Shown: in pieces, positions 1-8,636 of the stretch
Position numbering within the stretch: position 1 is the stretch's first letter
How the letters are laid out: each line of letters opens with the position of its first letter
Assembly (NCBI GenBank): GCA_026416955.1
Contig: JAOAEE010000077.1
Location: 1 to 33,322 of the forward strand
Direction: 5' to 3'
DNA: 33,322 nt
Origin: Ignavibacteria bacterium
GTDB taxonomy: Bacteria; Bacteroidota; Ignavibacteria; Kapaibacteriales; UBA2268
The notes under the pieces: generated by a model
Database searches by the model: none
Seen by the model: only the letters and a program-made list of their open reading frames with translations
What the model was told of the DNA's origin: nothing
Translations under genes and position numbers: made by a program

Positions 1-255
1 AAAATCTGGGCCAGGGTCGTACATTAAATCCAAATGCCAAGGACTAAGAAGTGGGAAACCAATTTCTGGATTTTCGATTGAAATTAGCCACTTAAATGGA
101 AGGGTTTCCTCGTCTGCAATTAAAACAAATTCGCGTAGGTCCTCAAATCCGAGTATTCCATTATCAAAGTAAAAAATATGGTGCGGTTCAATTTCAATAG
201 TTCCAAATTGTAAAGTTTTTATAACCCTTTTTTCTTTAACTTGATTTTCGTTCAT
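1..255 (-). CDS. fliW: Flagellar assembly factor FliW, C-terminally truncated by the window edge
   Basis: The minus strand from ATG at 255 stays open for 85 codons to the window edge. The translation has the FliW pattern: a strand ending LQFGTIEI, then the segment IFYFDNGILGFEDLREFVLI, then a polar stretch and WLISIENPEIGFPLLSP. In characterised bacteria FliW binds flagellin and antagonises the translational regulator CsrA, coupling flagellin synthesis to filament assembly in the cytoplasm. FliW proteins are about 130-160 residues, so roughly half is present. No clear ribosome-binding site precedes the ATG. The three-gene unit upstream ends 68 bases away, so read-through into fliW is possible. 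The family call is from motif recognition and is fairly firm; a flagellin gene and csrA would be expected elsewhere in the genome. Confidence 0.82.
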   Translation of the reverse strand, partial: MNENQVKEKRVIKTLQFGTIEIEPHHIFYFDNGILGFEDLREFVLIADEETLPFKWLISIENPEIGFPLLSPWHLDLMYDPGPDF

Positions 256-323
256 AAAATACAAAGTTTTTGAGGTAGTAAATTATAAAAGATTTAGTAA
301 TTATCAAAATTTAAATTTAAATG

Positions 324-965
324 CTATTTGCAAGGGAGCCCTAGCAATTCATTAGGGCAAGGTACTTTCTTTTTCTGAGTAGAAGATGAAGTTTTGTTTG
401 TTCTTTTCTTTGTACAGTCATTAAATTTTTGTAGTGTTTGCTTTGCAAATGCTTTGCAGCCACTCTCTTCCGAGCCATACCTAAATTCATATCCAATAAC
501 GTTACAAGTGTCGTCAAATAAAGGTGTAATCACTATCTGCTCTGGATTAAGGTTCGATGCAAGTTCAATTTTAGGTAATTTACCTACCACCATTCTTTTA
601 ATTGTTTGACATTTAGAGCTAAGAAAAACTCTTGTTTCCTCAATGTTAACTAATTTAAGTGTGAGTTCTTGTGTTGCAAGGTCAGTTTCTATTTCAAAGG
701 TATACATATTAAAATCAATATTTTCAAATACCAACTCGATTCTTTCTCCATTGCGTAAAGTACAAGTTTGCCCCGCTTCGTAAAAAACAAATTTCTTTGT
801 AGGATAACCAGGTTCAGCTGTATTAAGTACTAAATTACCATTATTGTTCTTTACTATACTTGAAGTTGTTTCTTCTTGCTCGGAATAAGTTGTTCGACAA
901 CTAGTTAAAATGTAAAATAAAAGTTGAAAAAGCAGAATAATAAAATATTTTATTAACTTTTCCAT
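324..965 (-). CDS. Putative lipoprotein of unknown function
   Basis: A 213-residue protein that I do not recognise. The first 22 residues form a hydrophobic export signal ending in a lipobox-like LTSC, so Cys23 is probably lipidated and the protein anchored in an envelope membrane facing the periplasm. The mature part starts with a Ser/Thr/Glu-rich linker, then beta-rich sequence (LRNGERIELVFENI, TFEIETDLATQELTLKLVNI). Four further cysteines lie in the second half (near TCNV, SGCKAF, NDCTKK, VPCPNE) and one closes the chain (PCK at the end), so disulfides are possible. It lies 6 bases after the single-span protein gene on the same strand and is the last gene of a three-gene cluster, suggesting a joint envelope role. 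Export is well supported; the function is unknown. Confidence 0.75.
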   Translation of the reverse strand: MEKLIKYFIILLFQLLFYILTSCRTTYSEQEETTSSIVKNNNGNLVLNTAEPGYPTKKFVFYEAGQTCTLRNGERIELVFENIDFNMYTFEIETDLATQELTLKLVNIEETRVFLSSKCQTIKRMVVGKLPKIELASNLNPEQIVITPLFDDTCNVIGYEFRYGSEESGCKAFAKQTLQKFNDCTKKRTNKTSSSTQKKKVPCPNELLGLPCK

Positions 966-971
966 ATAACT

Positions 972-2132
972 TTAATAATTTTTATAAATTTTAATCTTAT
1001 AGTATTTTTGCAACACTGGGAAAAAGTTTGATTCTAAATAACCTTTTTGTTCACCTTTTGGAAGGAAATGGTACCAAACCATGTTTGGAATTTTAGAAAA
1101 AGCAACCCAAAATTCTTTGTTGAGGAGCCTTTGATTTGATGGTTCAGGGAATTTTCCAATAAAAAATAGGAGTTTATTTAAGGTATCTGGCATAGTGGAA
1201 AGTTGATGATAAGATTGCTTAAATAAAAAGTTTAGAGACGACCAATCACATTTGGTCATACTTGAAGAATAATTTAAAAATTCTAAACTATCAATATTTC
1301 TTGATAAATACAATTGAGTTGAGCCATTTTTAGGCCCATCATTCCAAAAAGTTACAAAGAAACGATTCCCAACATTCTTGCTAATGAAATCTAAAATATC
1401 TAAAGAAGTTGGTTGAGTGAACTTGTTAAGAAAGATGCAAAAAATTTTTGGTACATCAAGTGGAATACATTTTCTTTCTTTTTCCAGATCGATATCAATT
1501 TTCTTAATCTCGAACATATTAGTTGCATTCAGAGAATCAAAAATTTCCTTTTCAATGTTTTTTCGAGGGTCAACAAGAGCAGAAATTAATCTAACTTTAT
1601 CCTTTTCTTTTCTCTTTTTTACAAGTTCCTTTACAGAATTGATTAAAGATTTTTTTGATTCATAATCGAAACACTCAGGGAATGTTCCAGTGATTAAGTA
1701 ATAGGTATTTTCAAGATTATCTTTTTCCGTAAAAGCTTCAGAAATAAAATTCAATACAAGGTCGTTAACCTTTTGGTTTTCAAGTGATACTAAAACTGAG
1801 TCGTGTAAAGTACTGTAAAGGTAAGTTTTTATCCTGAACTTCCAGTTTTCGATGTTTTCACCTGGCCTTATTTTGAGTTCATAGTAAGGTTTGAAAATTC
1901 TTGTTGTTGTAAAATATGTAAAATTTAATTGATTTGGCTTATTTTTTGATAGTTCAAGAGCTAGTTTGTCGGAAATATTTTGCAATATAGTGTCGATTTG
2001 AAGATAATCGTTATTAAGAATAAGTATCTTTACATTATATATTGGTGGTTTTTGAGTTACAAAAAGGTAAATAATACCACCAATGACCAAAGTGATAATA
2101 ATAAATAAAAATAAAAGTTTAACTTTGTTCAT
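972..2132 (-). CDS. Membrane-anchored periplasmic protein of unknown function, possible tandem repeat of one domain
   Basis: A 386-residue protein with one N-terminal membrane span (about residues 5-25) and a large domain that should face the periplasm. I do not recognise a family. The chain looks like two similar halves. Each begins with a beta strand (VKILILNN near residue 34; KIFCIFLN near residue 230), has a strand with aromatic residues (TYFTT; FFVTFWND), and later has a hydrophobic strand followed by FPE (YYLITGTFPE; LLFFIGKFPE). This strand order is reminiscent of von Willebrand A-like Rossmann domains, but no DxSxS metal site is visible. Its start overlaps the upstream membrane-protein gene by 14 bases, indicating translational coupling, and the lipoprotein gene follows after 6 bases. 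The domain resemblance is inference. Confidence 0.72.
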   Translation of the reverse strand: MNKVKLLFLFIIITLVIGGIIYLFVTQKPPIYNVKILILNNDYLQIDTILQNISDKLALELSKNKPNQLNFTYFTTTRIFKPYYELKIRPGENIENWKFRIKTYLYSTLHDSVLVSLENQKVNDLVLNFISEAFTEKDNLENTYYLITGTFPECFDYESKKSLINSVKELVKKRKEKDKVRLISALVDPRKNIEKEIFDSLNATNMFEIKKIDIDLEKERKCIPLDVPKIFCIFLNKFTQPTSLDILDFISKNVGNRFFVTFWNDGPKNGSTQLYLSRNIDSLEFLNYSSSMTKCDWSSLNFLFKQSYHQLSTMPDTLNKLLFFIGKFPEPSNQRLLNKEFWVAFSKIPNMVWYHFLPKGEQKGYLESNFFPVLQKYYKIKIYKNY

Positions 2133-2892
2133 TAATCACCTCGTTTGTTTTTGAGACTTTTTTATAAATCTCTGTTAGCTGTTCCTTTGTTAATATTTCC
2201 TCAAAACCGTCCTTTGTCAATTCCAATAAATTGTTAAAAAGTTTTCTCAGTTCAAAGGTTATCTTTTCCGGGTTCTCAAGTAAAGCCTTATAAAATCCAA
2301 ACCAAATGACGCCGAACAAGTACCATAAGCCAAAACCATTTGTACTTAATATCGAGTAAACTATTATGACGAAAAGAACTTGAGAACCAATAATTTTAAT
2401 AGCATCAAAAGTTGATAATTGAAATACTTCCAAGCCTGAATTTGGGTCTATTTCGGTATACTTATTAATTACTAAAATCACGAACAATACAATCTTGACT
2501 AAACCTAACAAGATTAAAATTGGAACCCCACTCTTTTTATGCAGTTCTTTTCGTCTTTGATTTAACCCAGCTAATCCCCCACTTGCGTAAATTGCTAAAA
2601 AGCCATCAAGAATACTAAATAAAAGGGCTAAAAAGGCAACAGGTACTCTAATTACATCGGCTAAGAGTTCCATACTTCTGTGGGATACCCAGAAATCAAA
2701 TATTAGAACTAATAAGCATAAAACGCCGCCAACGACATATCGACTAGTTTTTTCTTCTGAGAATAGTTCAAAAAAGTCCTGTTTTTTCTTCTCGAAATTA
2801 TGATAGGCTTTTTCTGCACGTAAAAGGTTTTCGTATTGTTTTCTAATTTGGTAAATGTGGTCATTAATGGATGCTTCAAGTATAGTTTTCAT
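2119..2892 (-). CDS. Polytopic membrane protein with N-terminal coiled coil, unknown function
   Basis: A 257-residue protein of unknown family. Residues 1-45 are charged and helical (coiled-coil-like). Hydrophobic spans follow at about 53-70, 80-103, 124-143, 163-183 and 187-203, and the tail from 205 is again charged and helical. The layout suggests an inner-membrane protein with helical cytoplasmic ends, as seen in membrane scaffolds or channel-associated proteins; no catalytic motif is visible. It is the first gene of the three-gene envelope cluster, and its 3' end overlaps the next gene by 14 bases. A promoter with both a -33 TTTG and a -7 TAAATTTG lies just upstream (2922-2952). Membrane topology is a reading by eye. 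Confidence 0.72.
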   Translation of the reverse strand: MKTILEASINDHIYQIRKQYENLLRAEKAYHNFEKKKQDFFELFSEEKTSRYVVGGVLCLLVLIFDFWVSHRSMELLADVIRVPVAFLALLFSILDGFLAIYASGGLAGLNQRRKELHKKSGVPILILLGLVKIVLFVILVINKYTEIDPNSGLEVFQLSTFDAIKIIGSQVLFVIIVYSILSTNGFGLWYLFGVIWFGFYKALLENPEKITFELRKLFNNLLELTKDGFEEILTKEQLTEIYKKVSKTNEVINEQS

Positions 2893-2921
2893 TTCAATTG
2901 GTAGAAATAATTTTTAAAGGA

Positions 2922-2952
2922 CAAATTTAATTATAAATTAATAAATAGCAAA
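2922..2952 (-). promoter_or_regulatory. Bacteroidota-type promoter for the three-gene envelope cluster
   Basis: On the minus strand TTTG (2952-2949) is followed after 19 bases by TAAATTTG (2929-2922). This matches the Bacteroidota consensus TTTG-N19-21-TAnnTTTG. Transcription would begin around 2915, leaving a leader of about 23 bases before the ATG at 2892. It is the best-formed promoter in the window. Confidence 0.6.
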
Positions 2953-2971
2953 AATTAATAAAAATATAAAC

Positions 2972-4600
2972 TTAATTATTCCTTTCATTTATAATATTAA
3001 TTATTTCTATACACATTTTAAAAGCAATCTCGACTATTTCTTTTGCTTCCTTTTCAATTTTTTCTTTGAAGCATTCATCTTTAATCGAGGGCAAATTAAT
3101 TAATACATTTCGATATGCACCCCAAATTCCTGTCTCTAATGCTTTTGCTCCAACTTCAACGTCCGATTTTGATGCAATGTTACCAATTCGGGCAACTGCT
3201 TTTAATGGTTCCCAACACTCATTTGCAATTTTCATTGTGCTCAGTGGGACTTGAATTGCTTTTTTCAAAGCATCTTGCATTGCTTTTTGTCTTTGTTCAA
3301 TTTCTTCGGGGGTGTTTTTGGGAAGTCGAAGTGCTTCCATATATTCATTGAACGCACTTGCATCCGCATCAATCATTGAAATAAGTTCTTTTGTTTTGAA
3401 ATATAATGGAGGAATTACTTTCCTAAGTTCGTCTGTTAAATGTTCAAATTTCCTAACTCCATATGTTAATTGGGCAACCATACATCCAAGGGCTGAACCG
3501 ATTGCTGCAATTGCTGCCGAGGCGGAACCACCACCCGGAGCTGGGGTTCTTGCTGCAATTTGAAGTATGAAATCCCTCACGCTACTTCGAGCAAGCGGCT
3601 CGTTGGGTTCTTCTTCTATCATATATTCGATAATTTTCTTTTGTGGGTTGAATTTGGTAATTGAATTTAAACCAAGTCTGTCGATTACCAATTTGATTTT
3701 TTGGTCTTCATCAAGAATAAACAAGTCTTCTGTTTCTATATAATAATTTGCTGCCATAAGCATTGCTTCTAATGGAATTAACCCGACCAACTCGGAGCCA
3801 ACTACTCCAACTTTTAGTTCTTTTGCTTGTCTTTTAATTTCTTCGTAAACGACGTGTGGTGGAGTTATTTTATAATTTGTCAAATTAATAGAAACTTGGG
3901 CAAGGTTGTATTCCTCCACCCACCATCCAATTGCTTTTACTTCTTTAAATAATCCGGGTTGCTCGGGACCACGACCAGCCTCGCGAATGTTTAATGCTAT
4001 CCTATGTGCTTGTTCCTTTGTTCCAATAATGTTTACATTGTAGGCGATAAGGAAAAATCGTGCACCAGTAACAGTTGCGCCCCATTCTGGAACAAATTCT
4101 GCTGGTCCAAAGTCTGGTTTCCATTCAGGTTTTTTTATTTTTTCTGGGAGCCCTTCGTATTCTCCCTCGCGAATTTGTGGTAATTTCTTTCTGTATTCTA
4201 ATGGTTGAGCAAATTCATACAAGTAGACAGGGACGGATAGTTCTTCTGCCAATCTTTTTCCGAATTCCTTTGAGCACTCGACACATTCTTCCATTGAAAC
4301 ATTAGCAACTGGAACAAAAGGACATACATCCAGAGCTCCAATTCGGGGATGTTCCCCTTTGTGTTTTCTCATATCGATTAATTTCTTTGCGACCCTAGCT
4401 GCGTTTAATGCACCTTCGACAACAGCCTTTGGTTCCCCAACAAATGTGTAAACAGTACGGTTCGTTGATTTACCAGGGTCGATATCCAAAAGAGTGCATC
4501 CAGCAGTGTTTCTAATTGCATCTGCTATTGCGTTGATGATGTTTTCGTCTCTCCCTTCAGAAAAATTTGGCACACATTCTACAATCTTTTTGTTTCTCAT
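2972..4600 (-). CDS. ftcD: Bifunctional glutamate formimidoyltransferase / formimidotetrahydrofolate cyclodeaminase
   Basis: A 542-residue fusion like the vertebrate FTCD enzyme. Residues 1 to about 300 are the formimidoyltransferase, which moves the formimino group of N-formimino-glutamate onto tetrahydrofolate. Key features are VPNFSEGRD near the start and EHPRIGALDVCPFVPV at 83-98; His84 aligns by motif with the catalytic His of mammalian FTCD. Residues about 335-540 are the cyclodeaminase, with the PGGGSAS loop at 355-361 and the segment MIDADASAFNEYM; it releases ammonia and forms 5,10-methenyl-THF. Together they finish one route of histidine breakdown and feed one-carbon units to folate. 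Many bacteria encode the two parts separately. No hutH, hutU or hutI gene lies beside it; the neighbours are unknown envelope genes. The protein looks complete and I see no missing motif. Confidence 0.95.
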   Translation of the reverse strand: MRNKKIVECVPNFSEGRDENIINAIADAIRNTAGCTLLDIDPGKSTNRTVYTFVGEPKAVVEGALNAARVAKKLIDMRKHKGEHPRIGALDVCPFVPVANVSMEECVECSKEFGKRLAEELSVPVYLYEFAQPLEYRKKLPQIREGEYEGLPEKIKKPEWKPDFGPAEFVPEWGATVTGARFFLIAYNVNIIGTKEQAHRIALNIREAGRGPEQPGLFKEVKAIGWWVEEYNLAQVSINLTNYKITPPHVVYEEIKRQAKELKVGVVGSELVGLIPLEAMLMAANYYIETEDLFILDEDQKIKLVIDRLGLNSITKFNPQKKIIEYMIEEEPNEPLARSSVRDFILQIAARTPAPGGGSASAAIAAIGSALGCMVAQLTYGVRKFEHLTDELRKVIPPLYFKTKELISMIDADASAFNEYMEALRLPKNTPEEIEQRQKAMQDALKKAIQVPLSTMKIANECWEPLKAVARIGNIASKSDVEVGAKALETGIWGAYRNVLINLPSIKDECFKEKIEKEAKEIVEIAFKMCIEIINIINERNN

Positions 4601-4631
4601 TTCCTTTGCTTATTGATTTGTTAAACAAAAT

Positions 4632-5165
4632 CTATCTGTGGATAACAATTTTTGTAATGTTTTCTAAAACAAATAAAAAACATTTATTGGAATATAAAAG
4701 AATGTAATATTTTGGATTGTCAACATTTGTCCAAAAGTTTTCCTTTTTAATAATAATTTTTATTGGATTTATGTATTTATAACCGGAATAAACATTTTGA
4801 TGGTCTATTTTTTTTGTCTTTTTAGATTCTGAAAAGCGAAGTGTATCTTTAAACTCATATTTTCTTTTTTCTAGTAACCAAATGAAATTTGTATCCTTTG
4901 TATTAGAAAGCACAATACAAAGTGAATCATTAGAATAAAACTCAATTTTTTTGCAGTTTTTCAAGCGTAATGTTTTAAGGACAGTTTCGGTATCGAGACC
5001 GAGGAAAAAAGCAGACTTTGTTTTTTTCCCCGTTTTAAAAATGATATTATAGTAATTTAATTCTTGGCGTAATTCATTTGAAAGGTGATTTGCAAAAATG
5101 GTATCGGTTTCTTTTGCAAAAATTAATATTGGAACAATTAATACGAAAAATATACAAAATTTCAT
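4632..5165 (-). CDS. Small exported protein of unknown function
   Basis: A 177-residue protein with an N-terminal hydrophobic segment ending ILIFAKETD, which looks like a cleavable signal peptide (about 17 residues). The mature part is strongly basic, rich in Lys, Asn, Tyr and Phe, and has alternating beta-like stretches (KIEFYSNDSLCIVLS, YYILLYSNKCFLFVLENI). It contains three cysteines and no recognisable motif. A TAATTTTG box stands 20 bases upstream. It ends 31 bases before ftcD on the same strand, so the two may share a transcript, though nothing suggests a shared function. It could be a lineage-specific periplasmic or surface protein. Confidence 0.6.
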   Translation of the reverse strand: MKFCIFFVLIVPILIFAKETDTIFANHLSNELRQELNYYNIIFKTGKKTKSAFFLGLDTETVLKTLRLKNCKKIEFYSNDSLCIVLSNTKDTNFIWLLEKRKYEFKDTLRFSESKKTKKIDHQNVYSGYKYINPIKIIIKKENFWTNVDNPKYYILLYSNKCFLFVLENITKIVIHR

Positions 5166-5184
5166 TGTTGAAAAATTAAAAAGA

Positions 5185-5213
5185 CAAAATTAATAAACTG
5201 AATTACAATCAAA
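5185..5213 (-). promoter_or_regulatory. Promoter-like element upstream of the small exported protein
   Basis: TAATTTTG on the minus strand (5192-5185) with TTTG at 5213-5210, separated by 17 bases. The -7 box matches TAnnTTTG; the spacing is two bases shorter than the usual 19-21. The ATG follows at 5165. Confidence 0.45.
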
Positions 5214-5285
5214 GGGAAAAAAAGATAATTTGCAAGCAGAATAAATTAATTAATGTCTGAACAACTCAATTAGTTCTCTTTCTTG

Positions 5286-5320
5286 AAAAAACCAATAATC
5301 ATATTTGTTTTACTGGTTTT
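5286..5320 (-). terminator. Possible terminator of the ABC exporter operon
   Basis: Read on the minus strand, the arm AAAACCAGTAA (5320-5310) pairs with TTATTGGTTTT (5298-5288) over 11 positions including one G-U pair, with an 11-base loop. The arm runs into six T residues (5291-5286). It lies about 80 bases after the last permease stop. The stem has only two GC pairs, so this is a weak candidate. Confidence 0.4.
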
Positions 5321-5398
5321 GTTTAAAGTTAATAAAATATTTTTAGGCGAAGAGATAAAAAAATTTTTTATATGTTCTTAAAAAATAGGAGACAAGTG

Positions 5399-6628
5399 TT
5401 ATTCATATCTTAGTGCCTCAATGGGGTCTAAATTTGCTGCACGGTATGCAGGATAAGCACCGAAACTTATTCCTAGAATGGTGCAAACAATAACACTGAG
5501 TATTATCCAAGAAATAGGGAAATACATTGGGAGTTTGATTGCATTGCCTAAAAGATATCCACCGACTACTCCAAGAATTATACCAATTATTCCACCAACT
5601 TGGCAAAGAGTGATTGCTTCGAAAATGAACTGCCACAAAACCCATCGTTTCTTTGCACCTACGGCTTTACGAATTCCAATTTCTCTTGTTCGCTCCTTCA
5701 CTGCAACGAGCATAATATTCATAATTCCCACACCAGCAGCAATTAGAGCAAAACCACCAGAAAGAAATCCAAAGATAGAGAGAAAGTTAACGAAACTGCC
5801 AAATTGTTGAGAAATTGTTTCGTTCGTTTCAATTTCAAATGTGTTTTCTTCCCAAGGCTTAACATTGCGGACTACACGAAGGTTGCCAATTACCTCGTCC
5901 ATTGTACTTTCAATTAGAGTTCTATCTAATGCTCGTACAGAAATAGTTAGTGATTCTTCCCAAGGCGAGGCAAAATATTTAAGGAAATTGGTAAGTGGAA
6001 TAATGACCATATTATCTTTACTTTGACCTAGCATAGCCCCGCGGGTTTTCATAACTCCAATTACGGTATATCTTTGGTTTTTAACAATGATTTCTTTTCC
6101 TAAAGGATTTGTGTTTGGAAAAATTTTAACTATTACATCATTCCCAATAATTGCAACATTTCGATTATAATCTATGTCTTCTTCTGTAAATGTTCTACCA
6201 ATTTCAACATCAATTGCATTTGTAATGAAGAAAGTATTGTCGGCACCGACAAGAAAAACATCTGGGTCTGTCGATAAATTTCCTGCGTTAATAGTCATTC
6301 CAGAAGTAAAAGAATGGGCAGAAATTAGATTTGTTGAGTTAGTCATCTTTTTTAATTCTTTCCATTCACGAAAAGTAATTGGTTTACGCTTTCGATATTT
6401 ATACCAAGTATGACCTGTTTGAATTGCTGGTTCTCGTTTAATCCAAAATGTTGTTTCGCCTACATCTTCGAGTTGCTTTAAAACTGCTTTTTCGAACGAA
6501 GTAATAATTGTTCCTGCTGCAATTAAAGCAAAAACCCCCATTGCAATACTAAGAAGAGTAAGGAAAGTTCGTAACTTGTTTGTCCTAATTGAATCAAATG
6601 CTTGTGTTATGCTTTCACCTATGTTCAT
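5399..6628 (-). CDS. MacB-type ABC transporter permease (second permease)
   Basis: A 409-residue permease of the MacB/LolCE/FtsX class, the inner-membrane part of a tripartite exporter. The layout fits: a first span at about 22-42, a large periplasmic domain (about 45-275), then three spans in the C-terminal third. The cytoplasmic motif [22 protein letters not shown] lies between spans 2 and 3, and the chain ends in DPIEALRYE, typical of this family. Such permeases do not form a channel; they drive periplasmic conformational changes that push substrate into the TolC duct. The gene is last in the operon and starts 5 bases after the stop of the other permease. The two are related but clearly different, so a heterodimeric transporter is likely. 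The substrate is unknown. Confidence 0.9.
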   Translation of the reverse strand: MNIGESITQAFDSIRTNKLRTFLTLLSIAMGVFALIAAGTIITSFEKAVLKQLEDVGETTFWIKREPAIQTGHTWYKYRKRKPITFREWKELKKMTNSTNLISAHSFTSGMTINAGNLSTDPDVFLVGADNTFFITNAIDVEIGRTFTEEDIDYNRNVAIIGNDVIVKIFPNTNPLGKEIIVKNQRYTVIGVMKTRGAMLGQSKDNMVIIPLTNFLKYFASPWEESLTISVRALDRTLIESTMDEVIGNLRVVRNVKPWEENTFEIETNETISQQFGSFVNFLSIFGFLSGGFALIAAGVGIMNIMLVAVKERTREIGIRKAVGAKKRWVLWQFIFEAITLCQVGGIIGIILGVVGGYLLGNAIKLPMYFPISWIILSVIVCTILGISFGAYPAYRAANLDPIEALRYE

Positions 6629-6633
6629 ATGAT

Positions 6634-7893
6634 TTACTCATATCTTAAAGATTCAATTGGGTCGACACGCGAAGCACGAATAGCTGGGAGAAGACCAGCA
6701 ATTGCTCCGACTAAAATTGCAACAAAAGAAGCATATAAAACAAAATCGAAGGGAAGAAATGGTTGTAAAAAAGCTGTCTCGGGTACAAACTTGGGCAAAA
6801 ATTTAGCAACAAAAAAGACTAAAATCGAACAGAAAATGACAGAAGTTAATGCACCAACTAAACAAAGTGTTGATGATTCAATTAAAAATTGCATCAAAAT
6901 TGAACGATTTTTTGCGCCCACTGCTTTTCTTATTCCAATTTCTTTGGTTCTTTCGGCAACCGAAACAAACATTATGTTCATAATTCCAATCATTCCAACA
7001 ATGAAAGCAAGTATTGTCATTCCGAGACCAATTCCCCAAACATATAATCTAAAAGTCGAGACAATTTCTTCAAATGCTTTCGTTTCGTTGATTGAAAAGT
7101 CGTCTTCTTCCCAAGGCTTAAGGTTTCTAATTATTCGCATTAATCCTCGAGCTTCTTCACGAACTTCGTCCATTCTATCAATGCTTCCGGCCTTTATTCC
7201 AATCGAGACACTTCGGTAGAATTCCCCACCAAAAATGTCCAAGAAGTTGCCAATAGGGATATAAATTCTATCATCGATAAAGTCCATAAGCATTGTACCT
7301 TGTTTCTTGACAACTCCGATGACTTCGAAGTCTCGTCCTTTAATTTTGATGTATTTGCCAATTGGGTTTTGGTCCGGAAAAAGTGTTTTTGCAACTTTGT
7401 GTCCAAGAACTGCTACGTTTCGAGTTTCTCGTTCTTCGAAAAGGGAAAAGAACCTACCCAATTCAACATCACCAGCGGGTAGTCGTCCATAGTCGGCTGA
7501 TGTTCCATATATACTTATCCCAGAGTAAAAATTATTATTCGCTTTTACTTGTGCACTCCAAGTAGTAACACCGGGAATAGCTATTTCTGCAAGAGTAAGT
7601 TGGGAGATAAGTTGCTTGGCTTGTTGATAAGTTATGTCTTTTCTATTGCGTATTTCTTTCCATTTCTTCCCACCAGACCAATCCCACTTATCGATATAAA
7701 GCATATCTTCCCCTATTAGATTAATGGAATCTTGGAGAGCTTTGTCGAGACCAGAAATTGCCCAACCCATTAAAACAACAAAAGAAATTCCAATAACTAC
7801 ACCGAGAGCGGCAAGAAATGCTCTTAATTTGTTAGCCCATATAGATTCTAACGAAAGTCTAATTCCTTCTGAAATTTCTGTGATAACTTTCAT
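6634..7893 (-). CDS. MacB-type ABC transporter permease (first permease)
   Basis: A 419-residue partner of the downstream permease with the same build: span at about 22-42, periplasmic domain, three C-terminal spans, the motif [22 protein letters not shown], and the ending DPIESLRYE. Its ATG overlaps the end of the ATPase gene by four bases, a sign of coupled translation and fixed stoichiometry. In MacB itself permease and ATPase are one chain and form a homodimer; here a separate ATPase serves two distinct permeases, as in LolCDE and many Gram-negative and Gram-positive MacB-like systems. The neighbouring adaptor and TolC-type genes indicate export across both membranes rather than lipoprotein release. 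The family call is firm; the substrate cannot be told from sequence. Confidence 0.9.
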   Translation of the reverse strand: MKVITEISEGIRLSLESIWANKLRAFLAALGVVIGISFVVLMGWAISGLDKALQDSINLIGEDMLYIDKWDWSGGKKWKEIRNRKDITYQQAKQLISQLTLAEIAIPGVTTWSAQVKANNNFYSGISIYGTSADYGRLPAGDVELGRFFSLFEERETRNVAVLGHKVAKTLFPDQNPIGKYIKIKGRDFEVIGVVKKQGTMLMDFIDDRIYIPIGNFLDIFGGEFYRSVSIGIKAGSIDRMDEVREEARGLMRIIRNLKPWEEDDFSINETKAFEEIVSTFRLYVWGIGLGMTILAFIVGMIGIMNIMFVSVAERTKEIGIRKAVGAKNRSILMQFLIESSTLCLVGALTSVIFCSILVFFVAKFLPKFVPETAFLQPFLPFDFVLYASFVAILVGAIAGLLPAIRASRVDPIESLRYE

Positions 7894-8627
7894 TCCACCA
7901 TACTATCATAGGTTATTCTTGTTGAATTTGGTGCATCAGATTCGATAAGTCCATCGCGAAGTCGAATAATCCTTTGTGCGTGCATAGCAATTTCATATTC
8001 GTGGGTAACCAAAATAATAGTATTTCCCAAAGTCCATATCCTATGGAAAAGTTTCATAATATCTTCTCCGCTTTTGGAGTCGAGATTTCCAGTGGGTTCG
8101 TCTGCAAGAATTAATGATGGATTTGTAACAAGTGCTCTTGCGATTGCAACTTTTTGTTTTTGTCCCCCAGAAAGTTCGTTTGGTTTGTGCGAAATTCTAT
8201 CGCCTAAACCAACCGATTCCAGCGCTTCTCGGGCCCTTTTTATTCTTTCGGTTTTCGATATTCCTGCATAAATTAAAGGTAGTTCGACATTCTTTAAAGC
8301 ATTTGCTCTTGGGAGTAAATTAAACATTTGAAAAACGAAGCCTATTTCCTTGTTTCTAATTTCCGCAAGTTCATTATCGTCGAGTTCACCAACATTTACA
8401 CCTTTTAGGTAATATTCTCCACCAGTCGGAGTATCTAAACAACCGATAATGTTCATTAATGTAGATTTGCCAGAACCAGATGGTCCCATAATTGCTACAA
8501 ACTCGTTTCGGTATATATTAAGATTTATATCGCGAAGTGCAAATACTTGCTCGACCCCAACTTGGTAAACGCGGGAAATGTGGCGAAGTTCTATTAATGG
8601 CTGACCGTTTAGATTGGTTTCGTTCAT
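7890..8627 (-). CDS. ABC transporter ATP-binding protein, MacB/LolD type
   Basis: A 245-residue ATPase with every catalytic element: Walker [10 protein letters not shown] (residues 48-56), Q-loop near FVFQMFN (about 97-103), signature LSGGQ (152-156), Walker B LILADEP (172-178) followed by TGNLDS (179-184), and the switch histidine in LVTHE (206-210). The close match to the LolD/MacB subfamily includes the N-terminal [14 protein letters not shown] and the GFVFQ-FNLLP segment. It powers the two MacB-type permeases encoded immediately downstream and sits in the cytoplasm on the inner membrane. The upstream adaptor gene ends 9 bases before its start. Length is normal and nothing is missing. Confidence 0.95.
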   Translation of the reverse strand: MNETNLNGQPLIELRHISRVYQVGVEQVFALRDINLNIYRNEFVAIMGPSGSGKSTLMNIIGCLDTPTGGEYYLKGVNVGELDDNELAEIRNKEIGFVFQMFNLLPRANALKNVELPLIYAGISKTERIKRAREALESVGLGDRISHKPNELSGGQKQKVAIARALVTNPSLILADEPTGNLDSKSGEDIMKLFHRIWTLGNTIILVTHEYEIAMHAQRIIRLRDGLIESDAPNSTRITYDSMVE

Positions 8628-8636
8628 CTTTATATA

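Larger units (their letters stand above)
5166..5398. other. Non-coding gap between the exporter operon and the small exported protein
   Basis: A 233-base AT-rich gap with no convincing open frame. It holds the promoter-like element at 5185-5213, a hairpin at 5288-5320 that could end the exporter transcript, and an A/T palindrome at 5355-5371 that has no GC pairs. Nothing else was recognised. Confidence 0.6.

Noticed and set aside
5355-5371. A/T palindrome ATAAAAAA-A-TTTTTTAT downstream of the exporter operon
   Set aside because: It has no GC pairs, so it is a weak terminator or chance AT-rich symmetry; the hairpin at 5288-5320 is a better candidate.
6602-7219. Open frame of 205 codons on the plus strand opposite the first permease
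   Set aside because: It lies wholly antisense to a well-supported permease gene, is rich in Ile, Ser, Thr and Lys as expected of a mirror frame, and has no recognisable motif.
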